Shown piece by piece: positions 54,056-62,546 of a DNA stretch of 64,000 nucleotides; position 1 is the first letter of the stretch; each line of letters opens with the position of its first letter. The position numbers and the translations under genes are program-made. Below the pieces are notes generated by a model that worked only from the letters and a program-made list of their open reading frames with translations, had not been told where the DNA came from and did no database searches. Source of the stretch: Sulfuritalea sp. (GTDB lineage Bacteria > Pseudomonadota > Gammaproteobacteria > Burkholderiales > Rhodocyclaceae); the NCBI GenBank assembly GCA_016712985.1, contig JADJQA010000034.1:1-64000 (forward strand), written 5' to 3'.

Positions 54056-55766
54056 ATGGGGCATCTGGCACAGATCATTCTGCTTCTTGGCGTGGCCGTG
54101 GCGATCATGGTCGCTTTTCAACGGCTGCATATTCCGTCGAGCCTCGGTTACCTGCTGGTCGGCCTGATCCTCGGGCCCCATACCGTCGGGCCGACGGTGC
54201 ATGTTCCGGAGTTCAAGGTGCTGGCCGAGTTCGGCGTGGTCTTTCTGCTGTTCTCGATCGGACTCAATTATTCGTTGCCGCAGTTGCACGCGATGCGACA
54301 CCAGATACTCGGTCTCGGAACGGCGCAAGTCGCGTTGACTACGGCCACCGTGGCCGTGCTGCTGTGGCTCGCCGGCCTGGATGCTGTCGCAGCCTTTGTT
54401 GTCGGCGCAGTTTTCGCACAGTCGTCCTCCACCATCATCGGCCGTCAGTTGGCCGAACAGGGCGAGGACAATACCCCGCATGGGCGGCTTGGCCTGGCTA
54501 TTTCGGTATTCCAGGACGTCACCGCCGTGCCGTTCCTGGTGGTGATCCCAGTGCTGGGTGCCGCCATCGGACTTGAAAAACTTGCTGGAGAACTCGGCTG
54601 GGCCATGACCAAGGCCGTGCTGGCGTTCGCACTCGTCTTCTATGCGGCACGGTGGGCTTTGCGTCCGCTCTTTCACATGGTTGCCGAGCGCCGTTCCGCC
54701 GAGCTATTCACGCTGACGGTATTGCTGGTGGTGCTGGCCGCCGCCTGGACCACCGACAGTCTCGGCCTGTCGCTGGCCTTCGGCGCCTTCCTGGCGGGCA
54801 TGATGCTCGGCGAGACCGAATTCCGCCACCAGGTCGAATCCAGCATACGCCCCTTTCGCGACGTGCTGCTCGGTCTGTTCTTTGTCGGCGTCGGCATGCT
54901 GGTCGAACCTGCCGCACTGCCCCGGATTTGGCCTTGGGCACTGCTGGGTACCCTGCTGCTCCTGCTGAGCAAGATCGTCGTCGTCGTCCTGACCGTACGC
55001 CGCAGCGGCATGGATTCGAGCGCCTCATGGCGTACCGCGCTGCTGCTGGCGGTGGGGGGGTGAGTTCGGCTTCGCGCTGCTCACCATCGCACTGGATTCA
55101 AACGCCATCGATCCGGACATAGGCCAGATCGCGCTGACTGCCGTCCTGTTTTCGATGATCGCGGGTGTCTTGTTGATCCGATTCAACCACGCGATCGCCA
55201 ACCGCCTCGCCAGACCGTCGGCGGCATCCGCCCCGCTGAATGACCCGCTGGCAAACCTCCCCGCACCCCAGGTGCTGATCGGTGGCTACGGCCGGGTTGG
55301 CCATACCATCGCGGTGCTGCTGAAATCCAGCGGTGTGACTTTTGTCGTCTTTGATACTGATCCGAAGCGGGTACAGCAAGGACGGGACGATGGCCACCCC
55401 GTGCTATACGGCGACATTGCCGACCCGGAACTACTGGCTGCAGCCAGGGCGGAACTCGCCAGTTTGGCGATCATCACTGTCGACGCCCATACCGCCGCCT
55501 TGAGCGCCATCTCCGCACTGCGCCGGCTCTGTCCGCATGTACCCGTCATTGCACGCGCCCGAGACATTCAAACCAGTTCAGTCTTGCTTGACGCCGGAGC
55601 GACCCATGCCTATCCGGAGGCGATCGAGGCCAGCCTGAGGCTCGGTGCGATAGCTTTGCGAATGTTGAACATCCCCACCGCCGATATCGAACTGATGCTT
55701 CAGGATATTCGCGACTGGGACTACCAGCCCGTGATCGAGAACCCAATAAAGAGGAATGTCAAATGA
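54056..55766 (+). pseudogene. CPA2-family (KefB-like) cation:proton antiporter, split by an extra G
   Basis: The first frame (54056-55063) gives about ten membrane helices with LGYLLVGLILGPHTVGP, FLLFSIGLNYSLPQL, QSSSTIIGRQLAEQGED and SLAFGAFLAGMMLGET. It stops in GGGGGGG-TGA at 55054-55063. Removing one G from the run continues smoothly as AVGGEFGFALLTIALDSN, last helix, then an RCK-N domain (VLIGGYGRVGHTIAVLL; VVFDTDPKRVQQ; HPVLYGDIADPELL) to 55766. The gene is therefore whole except for a homopolymer indel: either an error, a real mutation or slippage-prone phase variation. Stop of the second part overlaps the next gene's ATG. Confidence 0.85.
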
Positions 55767-56047
55767 ACAGGCCCCGGACGATCCTTGCCGCCACCGACCT
55801 TTCCGCGCCGGCCCGCCATGCGGTCGAGCGTGCCTTTCGCCTGACCGCCCTTGCCGGCAGCGACCCTGCGCAGCAGATCATCGCCATGGAGCAGGAAGTC
55901 GACTGCGACCTGATTGTCGTCGGCAAGCATGGATCGCACATCGCCGAGGAACTGCTGCTGGGCAGCGTGACCAAGCACGTGCTTGCCGAATCGCAGTGCG
56001 ATGTGCTGGTCATATGCGACCCGCGCGAGCCGCCTGGCGCACCATAA
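55763..56047 (+). CDS. Universal stress protein with internal deletion
   Basis: A 94-residue UspA-type protein. The start MNRPRTILAATDLSAPARHAVERAF is the normal N-terminal strand and helix, and the end (DCDLIVVGKHGSHIAEELLLGSVTKHVLAESQCDVLVI) is the normal ATP-binding C-terminal half. About 45-55 residues between residues 32 and 40 are missing compared with the usual 140-150. The frame is kept. It could be a shortened functional protein but more likely has lost the fold. It overlaps the antiporter stop and touches the next gene. Confidence 0.7.
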   Translation: MNRPRTILAATDLSAPARHAVERAFRLTALAGSDPAQQIIAMEQEVDCDLIVVGKHGSHIAEELLLGSVTKHVLAESQCDVLVICDPREPPGAP

Positions 56048-56970
56048 TGAACGATCTGGCGCAGATCGTTGGTGCCGTGCTGCTGGCAGCGGCCGGTGGC
56101 GAAGCCTTCCTCAAGTCCATCCTGGGTGCGGCCATCCATTTGCGCGTGCCGAAGATGGTGGTGGCGACGACGCTGGCCGCTTTCGCCACCTCCAGCCCGG
56201 AACTCACCGTTTCATCCGTCGCCGCGCTGGCGGGGCAGCCGGAGATTGGTCTCGGCGATGCGCTCGGCAGCAATGTCGTCAATATCGCCTTGATCTTCGG
56301 GCTGGCCTTGCTGTTTGGTGCGGTACAGACCTCGCGCCAGGATTTTGGTCGTGATTACTACCTGGCCTTGGCGGTACCCGCGTTGACCTTCTTCCTGGCT
56401 CTCGACCGGCGGATCGCGTATGGCGAGGCCTTGCTACTGCTGGCCATCTTCATCGCCTGGCTGGCGTGGACCGTGCGCAGCGCCTTGCGCCAGCGCGGTG
56501 CGACGGTGACCATCGAGGCTGGGGCCTTGTCGCCGGGCAAGAGCCTGATCCTCGGCGTGCTGGGTCTCGCGGCGCTGATTGCCGCCGGCCGCCTGTTCGT
56601 CTCGGGCGCAACCGGCGTCGCCGCCGCCTTCGGTGTCGACACCTATGTGATCGGCGTGCTGCTGGTGGCGATCGGGACTTCACTCCCTGAACTGGTTACG
56701 GTGATTCTGTCCCGCCTGCGCGGCCACGATGATGTCGGCGTCGGCACGCTGATCGGCAGCAACCTGTTCAACGGGCTGGCCATCGTCGGCGTGGCCGGCA
56801 CGATCCATCCGATTTCGGTGCCGTTTGCCGAAGTGGCACTGACGTTGGCCGGCGGAATTGTCGCCTTGCTTCTGCTGTCGCCGAATCGCGCCGGGCTGAT
56901 TGCACGCGGACGCGGGTTCATGCTCCTGACGCTTTACGCCGGCTTTGTCTGGGCTACGCTCAATGCCTGA
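56047..56970 (+). CDS. Calcium/sodium:proton antiporter (CaCA family)
   Basis: The start is ATG 56047, immediately after the stress-protein stop. The 307-residue protein has ten or so helices in two inverted repeats, each with the alpha-repeat motif: ATTLAAFATSSPELTVSSVAAL with GLGDALGSNVVNIALI, and LLVAIGTSLPELVTVI with VGVGTLIGSNLFNGLAIVG. This is the YrbG-like K+-independent exchanger family. Intact. Confidence 0.92.
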   Translation: MNDLAQIVGAVLLAAAGGEAFLKSILGAAIHLRVPKMVVATTLAAFATSSPELTVSSVAALAGQPEIGLGDALGSNVVNIALIFGLALLFGAVQTSRQDFGRDYYLALAVPALTFFLALDRRIAYGEALLLLAIFIAWLAWTVRSALRQRGATVTIEAGALSPGKSLILGVLGLAALIAAGRLFVSGATGVAAAFGVDTYVIGVLLVAIGTSLPELVTVILSRLRGHDDVGVGTLIGSNLFNGLAIVGVAGTIHPISVPFAEVALTLAGGIVALLLLSPNRAGLIARGRGFMLLTLYAGFVWATLNA

Positions 56971-57125
56971 ATCCATGAACACCCTGCGAACCGATCCAGT
57001 TATCGCCTGGCCGCTAACGGCTCCAACCGCCTGGCAGAGAAACCGGCGCGGTCGGCCTGGCTCAAGACTATTTTCTGAAATGTTCGTACCAATTGCCGCG
57101 AGCAACTCCTACCCTCTCCCCTTGC

Positions 57126-57324
57126 GGCTACCGTATGCACACATCTCAACGGCACCGTCTCCCCGGCGAAAGCCGGGGTCCAGAAGGGCTGAGGCGATGG
57201 ACTTCGGGACGGTCTTCGGCAAGAAAAGCCAAGACATACAGGGTAAATCGATGTTTTGCGGTCCCCGTCCACTGGATTCCGGCCTGCGCCGGAATGACGG
57301 GAGAGATGTGTGCATACGCTAGCC
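57126..57324. repeat. MITE-like element with 22-bp terminal inverted repeats
   Basis: The arms 57126-57147 and 57303-57324 are inverted copies with one mismatch; the inner 16 bp CGTATGCACACATCTC is perfect. Inside lie two hairpins, CCCCGGCGAAAGCCGGGG (57161-57178) and TTCCGGCCTGCGCCGGAA (57278-57294), in GTCCAG/CTGGA contexts. No ORF is convincing. The gap 56971-57532 holds nothing else that I can support. The core is of the same type as the element at 63447-63523. Confidence 0.75.
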
Positions 57325-57532
57325 CCTTGCGGGCTAACGTACCTGCCTTGATATCAGCGCGGTGCCGATGATCGTCGGGGCCGGCGCTGACGGCGACTCG
57401 AAGGCAGTGCAGCGCAAGGCGATTCTTGGCGGGACGAAAGTCAATGCGCTACCGCCCCCAATAGTTCAGCACCGAGTATCACTTGCCGGTTTGTTCTGGC
57501 GCACCGGCCTTTCAGTTTGTGACACGGCATCT

Positions 57533-57736
57533 GCGCAGACGGCGGGTTTGCTGAAGCCGCAGGCGCTGGCCAACCTGCTCAAGGATGCGATGCGCCGCCA
57601 TGCGGCACAAACGCTGCTGGCCGGTGCGGTACGCGCCACGGCAGCGGGCAGCAAGCCCCTCTCGATGGATAAGATTCAGGCGGAAGTGGAAGCGGTGCGC
57701 AAGGCGCATCGTGGCAGGCGGCCAGCCGCCGCATGA
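57533..57736 (+). pseudogene. Antitoxin remnant (VapB-like)
   Basis: In this frame AQTAGLLKPQALANLLKDAM, then RRHAAQTLLAGAVRATAAG, then KPLSMDKIQAEVEAVRKAHR match a family of ribbon-helix-helix-linked antitoxins that precede PIN-domain toxins. The usual N-terminal strand before AGLLKP is replaced by unrelated sequence, and no start codon is close. It overlaps the toxin fragment by 4 bp. Confidence 0.55.
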
Positions 57737-57765
57737 GGCTGGTGGTCGATACCAACGCCATCACG
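57733..57765 (+). pseudogene. PIN-domain (VapC-like) toxin stub
   Basis: ATG 57733 overlaps the antitoxin stop and encodes MRLVVDTNAI, the first strand of a PIN domain with its first acidic metal-binding residue (Asp6). Immediately afterwards, near 57762, the sequence becomes the reverse strand of the MFS remnant, so the toxin is cut off after about ten residues. Confidence 0.6.
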
Positions 57766-58195
57766 GATCAGCACCAGAAAGGCCTCGGAGAAGCGCACCA
57801 GGGTGAAGATCGCGCCGATGCAGACGGACCCACCAGCAGGCGCCGGGCAGCCGGCGCAGATTCTCGCGGTTGACCGGATTCACGCGCCTGGCGGTCGGCG
57901 GCCTTTCCGGTTCGCGGACGCCGAACATCTGCAAGGCCGCGCCGCGCATTTCGGGCGGCGTCATGTCGGCCACCAAGGCGTCGCGAGGCGCGCCGCGAAT
58001 GCCCTTGCCGACGCGGTCGATCAGGCGCGCGGCGACAACCAGCCCGGCGCCGCCGGGCAGCGCAAATAGCGGCTTGGACAGCGCGCCAGCCCATAGCCGA
58101 GCGGCGTCAGCGGCTTGCGCTTGCCCAACCGGGCGGAAAGCACGCCGGAGAAGGCCTTGACGATCAGCGCCGTGGCTTCTGCAGCGCCCGCGATG
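57755..58195 (-). pseudogene. MFS transporter remnant
   Basis: Pieces in three minus-strand frames are in the right order for a major facilitator: EATALIVKAFSGVLSARLGK and RKPLTPLGYGL, then (after a shift near 58080) LSKPLFALPGGAGLVVAARL and IDRVGKGIRGAPRDALVADM then TPPEMRGAA, then AIFTLVRFSEAFLVL. RLGKRKP and DRVGKGIRGAPRDAL are MFS loop motifs. Several frame breaks and missing ends make it non-functional. It is joined to a DUF5675 fragment on its 5' side and to the toxin stub on its 3' side. Confidence 0.75.
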
Positions 58196-58407
58196 AATAT
58201 CCGGAAACTGTGCCTTGTACGGCTGGTGATGCTTGCCGGCGGTAAGCAGCAGCACACGATACGTGCCCCCCGGGATTCGAGTTTCGTTGACCAGTTTTTC
58301 GCCCGGTATTCATCTTCCAGGTCGAAGCAGGCGAAGCTGCCCTCAACGGATGCGCGGCTGACTGTCGTATAGCTGTCAGAGACGAAGCGGTCGACCTGAA
58401 TCTTCAT
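58196..58407 (-). pseudogene. DUF5675-like protein fragment, frameshifted
   Basis: From ATG 58407: MKIQVDRFVSDSYTTVSR and SFACFDLEDEYRAK are in one frame, and ETRIPGGTYRVLL then HQPYKAQFPDIHRG in the next. The order and spacing match the start of DUF5675 proteins (LEDEYR...ETRIPxGTY...H.GML). The join needs one more A in the A5 run (58295-58299 on the plus strand). The C-terminus is lost at the MFS junction. DUF5675 genes are common in phage and mobile islands. Confidence 0.65.
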
Positions 58408-58585
58408 GTCGTTTTCCTCGGTTGGCGCTTGACTTGGTCAAAGGTAATCGCTGTCAAATCGTAGACGCACTTGGATGGGAACCAATGGGTTCAAGTGTTT
58501 GACATACCCAGCGCGGACGGCCTTGTCGCTTGCATTCGAGAGGAAGAATGGCTTGGCCCTCAGTGTGGGACGCATCGGCTGGTAT

Positions 58586-59559
58586 CTACCCGCCAAATCT
58601 GAACTTGCTTGCTTCAAGATATTCCTCGAGAAGCTCCAGAGCTATCCAGCGGCGGCCCAAGCGTTCGGCCACGGCGCCCGTGGTGTTCGATCCGGCGAAC
58701 GGGTCCACGACCAGGTCGCCTTCTTCCGTAAGCAACTTGACAAAAAACTCGGGCAGCGCGGCAGGGAAGCGGGCGGGGTGAATCTTTACGCCAGACTTCT
58801 TGCAGCGGATGGTGTAAGGGTCGTTGGCCGAGTTGTTGCCGACGATCAGCATGTCGTTGGCGTTTTGATCTTCCAATACATTCGACGGAATGGAGCCGCC
58901 GGACTCGATCTTGTCGAATGAGGAAGTAATACTGTGACCCGACGGACGGACAGTGGTCTTCACCCCTCGCTTTGCGAGGCGCAGCATGTCGGCGCTGTAT
59001 GGGCGCAATACTCTCCGGTTGTCCGCTTTCGGAAAGGGAGTCTTCGACAGCCACCAAACGTGTTCGACCGAGTCTTTGATCCGAACGCGGCGTACCGTCA
59101 CCCATTCCGCTGGCGCCGGCATCTTTGCCGGGTTGTACCAGTAGCACTCTTGAGCAAGGTAAAAACCGAGTTCTTCCACGAGAGCAATCATGAGCTTGAA
59201 GTGGTACAGCGAGCGCGTGGCTCGCCCGGATTCCAGCTTCCTCCAATGTTCAAGACGAAGCTGCCGTCATCGGTGAGCACGCGGTGAACCTCTCGGGCGA
59301 ACGTCAGGAACCAATCGACGTAGTCGCTTTTGCTGACGTTGCCGTAAGCCTTCTTGAAATGGAGGGCATACGGCGGCGAAGTGAAGACAAGGTTGACCGA
59401 GGCGTCAGGCATGGCCTTCAACAAATCGCGTGAGTCACCAAGGTAGGCGGCACCGGAGCGCGTTTCATAGAAGGGCTCGACGCTCGGCATAAGCAGATTC
59501 GGGTGCTCCTGAATGGGTGCGAACAGGCTGGGCTGTGGTGGGTCAAGGAGCTGGTTCAT
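58586..59559 (-). pseudogene. Type II DNA methyltransferase (beta class), one-base frameshift
   Basis: From ATG 59559: MNQLLDPPQPSLF, GDSRDLLKAMPDASVNLVFTSPPYALHF with the catalytic TSPPY motif, and a post-IV block VLTDDGSFVLNIGGSW. At about 59215-59220 one base is missing; the next frame continues LMIALVEELGFYLAQECYWYNP to VDPFAGSNTTGAVAERLGRRWI, the SAM motif I. TSPPY before motif I marks the beta class; TSPPY suggests N4-cytosine methylation, though N6-adenine cannot be excluded. Rejoined length is about 324 residues. It is divergent from the HTH and endonuclease genes. Confidence 0.85.
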
Positions 59560-59582
59560 GGAGGCCTCGGACTCGTTGTAAC

Positions 59583-59843
59583 ATGCTTCTTCTCATTATA
59601 CCAATAAAACAGTTGTCAACGTCAACCTATTTATCTTCTGCGGCGATCGATCCTGACGAGTGGATCACACAAGCCGAAGCCGCGCGACTGCGCAGTGTGA
59701 CCCGCCAGGCTATAGCGAAGTTGGTCAACGGCGGCCGCCTTCGTACATTAACGGTCGGCGGCCGTACCTTCGTCAGCCGGGCGGACGTGGTGACATTTGA
59801 GCCCAACCCTCCGGGCCGACCTAAAGGTGCGAGCCGTGAGTGA
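59583..59843 (+). CDS. Helix-turn-helix (excisionase-like) protein of the R-M cassette
   Basis: An 86-residue protein from ATG 59583 (a later start is possible; the first 25 residues look like leader sequence). The core ITQAEAARLRSVTRQAIAKLV and RLRTLTVGGRTFVSRADV is a MerR/excisionase-type helix-turn-helix and wing. It sits between the divergent methylase and the endonuclease genes and overlaps the latter by 8 bp, the position of a control (C) protein, though it is not of the usual XRE type. A GTTGTCAAC palindrome at 59612-59620, followed by a second GTCAAC, lies in its 5' end and might be an operator. Confidence 0.7.
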   Translation: MLLLIIPIKQLSTSTYLSSAAIDPDEWITQAEAARLRSVTRQAIAKLVNGGRLRTLTVGGRTFVSRADVVTFEPNPPGRPKGASRE

Positions 59844-60606
59844 AGCGGCGCTCGTTGCGATCCGGGAGCTTATCGCGCAATGCACCCCGGAAGAACAGGC
59901 AGCGCTCTTCCTCGAGTTGCGTGCGCGGCATCGGATTCATGAGTTCGAGGAGATCATTGGTGCGCCCGCAGAGATGATCCTCGAAGCTGTGCATCGGGCA
60001 CCGGAGTTGACCCGGCGGATGTTGCGAGGCGTTATCGCAGATGCTGCGTTTCGGCAGTTCGTTGTTGTTCCGCTCGCGGTCGCGGGCTGGCGCGATGTTA
60101 CGCCAGTTGGCAACTTCGCATTTGACTATAAGCTGGACGACGATCAAGGCGCCGTGACCGTGCAAGTGAAGCTGCAGCGCAGCGAGCGTGGAGTCCCTGT
60201 CGTCAGGCGCGGCGAGCGGTATGGCTTTGGCGATAGCGTTCACATTGTCGAGACTCAAAAGACACGCACTGGCACCGACGGCGAGGACAATCTGACGCGA
60301 CCCTATCGCTACGGCGAATTCGACATACTCGCGGTTTCGATGCAGCCTTCAACTGGCAAATGGGGCCGCTATATGTAGTACACCCTCGGGCGCTGGCTGC
60401 TGCCCGGACGCAACCCAGGAGAGATGGCGACATTGCAGCCGGTGGCCATAGGCGCCAATGACTTCTGGACCAACGACTTCGTGACTGCTACTCGTTGGTT
60501 CGGGACAGAGCACGGTGGGAAGCAAATGACGCTTGGTGCTCAAACTGCCAAGAAACGCGATGCCAAAGCGGGTGCAAGACAAGGCGGCGGGCGCTATCGC
60601 GGGTAG
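59836..60606 (+). pseudogene. Type II restriction endonuclease with in-frame TAG
   Basis: The start is GTG 59836 (overlapping the HTH stop); TTG 59797 is in frame upstream. The protein has a helical N-terminus (ELIAQCTPEEQAALFLELRA) and a PD-(D/E)xK-like core: GNFAFDYKLDDDQ, then VTVQVKLQRSE, with HIVETQKTRTG and RPYRYGEFDILAV after. A TAG at 60376-60378 follows GRYM. Beyond it the same frame continues YTLGRWLLPGRNPGEMATLQ and ANDFWTNDFVTATRWF to 60606, which reads as the natural C-terminus. ATG-TAG-TAC looks like a 3-bp duplication of GTA. The core motifs lie before the stop, but a loss of 75 residues probably inactivates it. Confidence 0.75.
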
Positions 60607-60679
60607 ATTTCTGACTGGCACCGTCAAATTAAGGGACGCTGCGCGGCTCTATCGCACAGCGTCTCTCTCAAGCGCCGAA

Positions 60680-60931
60680 TCAGGGCAGTGCCGACTGAAA
60701 GGCGCCAACCGGAACCGGGTGGCTTACGACGACGGACTTGCGAAGCTTTTTGATGCGCTCGATTTCGTGGAGGGTCTGGGCCGAAAAATAGGACTCTCCG
60801 CAGTCGGGGCAGGCGTACATCGGAATGGCTTCGATGACCAATAAGGTCGCCGCCTTGCCAAAGCTGCGGGTGACGCGCTTGATCTGGACTGCCGAGCTGC
60901 CGCAGCGAACGCAGAGCTGATCAGAGGACAA
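60680..60931 (-). CDS. YgiT-type zinc-finger antitoxin
   Basis: The body has CVRCGSSAVQIKRVTRSFGK, LLVIEAIPMYACPDCGESYF and TLHEIERIKKLRKSV: two CxxC pairs and the linker typical of YgiT/MqsA-like antitoxins that pair with DUF4258 toxins. No ATG precedes the first CxxC; TTG 60931 is the best start and overlaps the toxin remnant stop. Length about 83 residues, normal for the family. Being intact beside a dead toxin, it may be a solitary antitoxin. Confidence 0.75.
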   Translation of the reverse strand: MSSDQLCVRCGSSAVQIKRVTRSFGKAATLLVIEAIPMYACPDCGESYFSAQTLHEIERIKKLRKSVVVSHPVPVGAFQSALP

Positions 60932-61000
60932 AGACGGTGATAACGATGAGTTTGCCGTTGAAGCCAACTTTGACGACGTCGTGTCCCTTATTGCGTCGGG
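60921..61000 (-). pseudogene. DUF4258 toxin remnant
   Basis: The minus strand encodes KGHDVVKVGFNGKLIVITVF then VL and a stop overlapping the antitoxin start. This is the usual C-terminal strand pair of DUF4258 RNase-like toxins. The upstream half is not recognisable in the same frame, so the toxin is truncated. Confidence 0.55.
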
Positions 61001-61092
61001 AGTGATACCGGCGATGACGATTTTGCTTTCACGGGTTTGGGTGGCAATCGGCGCATTATGAGATTGCTGTATTAATCTGTTGTATAAACGCC

Positions 61093-61116
61093 AAAAAAAA
61101 CAAAAAAAAAAAAAAA
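61093..61116. repeat. Poly-A tract (A8-C-A15)
   Basis: Eight As, one C and fifteen As lie in a GC-rich genome just upstream of the toxin remnant. Flanking sequence is AT-rich. Such a run is prone to slippage and to assembly error, and may mark an insertion end. Confidence 0.8.
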
Positions 61117-61135
61117 CCCAAATAAAGATTGTCAA

Positions 61136-61495
61136 GTACCCCCGCTAAAACTCTTTACAAAGGCCAAAAGTCAGTGTGAGCTGCTGACTCGAAGCACTGC
61201 CTTAGAAACACACCTCCTCGAGTGTCTGCGAAGGCAGCGCCTTCTTTGATCTGCCTATGCCATTGAAAAGAATTTGGTCCGCCTCACGGTCGATTTGTGA
61301 GAGTTCGCTATCTGGACAGCAGCATATAGGACATCTGGCACTCGCTCAATTCGCTTGGCCGCCAACTTTCGGGGAGCATTCCTGGCGGCCCGTTCCCGAC
61401 TCGCTCGCATGCGCGGACAAGTCCTGTCGGCTGACCGCAAACCGTATTCCCGGCCCTGTTCCACCGGGCCGTGACTGGCTTGCGTACGCTTACCG
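61136..61495. other. 360-bp gap without a recognisable gene
   Basis: Both strands have only short, Arg/Ser/Pro-rich ORFs with no recognisable motif. Base composition returns to GC-rich from about 61240. I see no promoter, terminator or RNA gene that I would support. Confidence 0.5.
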
Positions 61496-61533
61496 GTCCT
61501 CCTCGCCGCCAGCCCCATAGCGGCGCGGGACGG
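61496..61533. repeat. Decayed duplicate of the rnfH 3' end
   Basis: GTCCTCCTCGCCGCC and GCGGCGCGGGACGG occur here and at 63710-63747 (the end of rnfH) with the same spacing give or take one base. The middle nine or so bases differ. This looks like a partial duplication flanking the DUF599/mobile-mystery segment. Confidence 0.5.
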
Positions 61534-61663
61534 AATGCCGGTCCCCGTGCAGCGGAGGGAGCCACTGTTCATGCGATTGTCCTGTCAATCGAGCGGTCCC
61601 TACGCCTCGAAAAACCGCTCTGGTGCTATTGTCGAAGCCTGTCCAATGACTGGATTGCATGCC

Positions 61664-62443
61664 ATGCCCCGAATTCCACTTGTCGATGTATTCGTCCTCG
61701 TATGGTTCGTCGTGTGCTGGGCCGGCTACGCGCTATTTGCCTGGCGTCGATCCGGCACGCAGGCGAGTCTGGTCGTCGCGATGCGCATCTACCGCCGACA
61801 TTGGTTCAAGCGGATGCTCGGCAACGACAATCGCATCGGCGATATCGCCGCCCTCAACAGCTTGCTGAGCAGTTCCACCTTCTTTGCGTCGACATCGCTG
61901 CTGATCCTCGGCGGCCTGGTCGCGTTGCTCGGGACCACCGAGCGCGTGATCGACGTCGTCGAGAACCTGCCATTCACCCGCCATGACTCGGAGCTGGTCT
62001 GGCACATCAAGATCATCCTGATGATCGGCGTGTTCATCTATGCCTTCTTCAAGTTCACATGGTCGATTCGACAGTTCAACTTCTGCGCGGTCCTGATCGG
62101 CGCCGCGCCGAAATCCGACGGTCCGGACGACCATGAGGATTTCGTCGACGCGATCGTCAGTGTCGCAAGCTTTTCCGAGGAGGCTTTCAACCACGGCCTG
62201 CGCGCCTTCTACTTCGCGCTGGCTGTCCTGAGCTGGTTCCTGCATCCGTGGTTGTTCGTGCTTGCCTCGGCGCTGGTGGTATATGTCCTGTACCGGCGCG
62301 AGTTTCACTCCAAGGCGCTGTTCGCCTTGACCAACCCGAATTCGGTGACCCATGTCTTCAGACTTCCCGAACGCATGATGGCGGAGCTGCGCCTTGGCGA
62401 AAGACCCGCTTCCTGGCGCAAGAACTGGCTCGATCGCGAATGA
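61664..62443 (+). CDS. DUF599 family membrane protein
   Basis: A 259-residue protein from ATG 61664 (MPRIPLVDVFVLVWFVVCW). Four or so membrane helices are seen (VDVFVLVWFVVCWAGYALFA; TFFASTSLLILGGLVALLG; IKIILMIGVFIYAFFKF; FYFALAVLSWFLHPWLF), with the DUF599 pattern RIYRRHWFKRMLGNDNRIGD after the first and KFTWSIRQFNFC in the middle. Function unknown. An upstream in-frame ATG at 61646 is possible. Confidence 0.85.
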   Translation: MPRIPLVDVFVLVWFVVCWAGYALFAWRRSGTQASLVVAMRIYRRHWFKRMLGNDNRIGDIAALNSLLSSSTFFASTSLLILGGLVALLGTTERVIDVVENLPFTRHDSELVWHIKIILMIGVFIYAFFKFTWSIRQFNFCAVLIGAAPKSDGPDDHEDFVDAIVSVASFSEEAFNHGLRAFYFALAVLSWFLHPWLFVLASALVVYVLYRREFHSKALFALTNPNSVTHVFRLPERMMAELRLGERPASWRKNWLDRE

Positions 62444-62546
62444 ACCGCATCGCATCCTGCGTAAAAAAGCCGATCTCGATGCCTGGGTGGCCGACGCGCG
62501 CAAGGCCGTGCTGACCAAGCTCGCCGATGGGCCGGTGTCGCTATAT

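Noticed and set aside
60376..60378. TAG in the endonuclease as a recoded amino acid
   Set aside because: No pyrrolysine-type context, and a simple 3-bp duplication explains it.
62443..62546. Frame reading KADLDAWVADARKAVL between DUF599 and the operator array
   Set aside because: Could be the tail of another gene, but it has no start, no recognised family and is under 35 codons before losing coding character.
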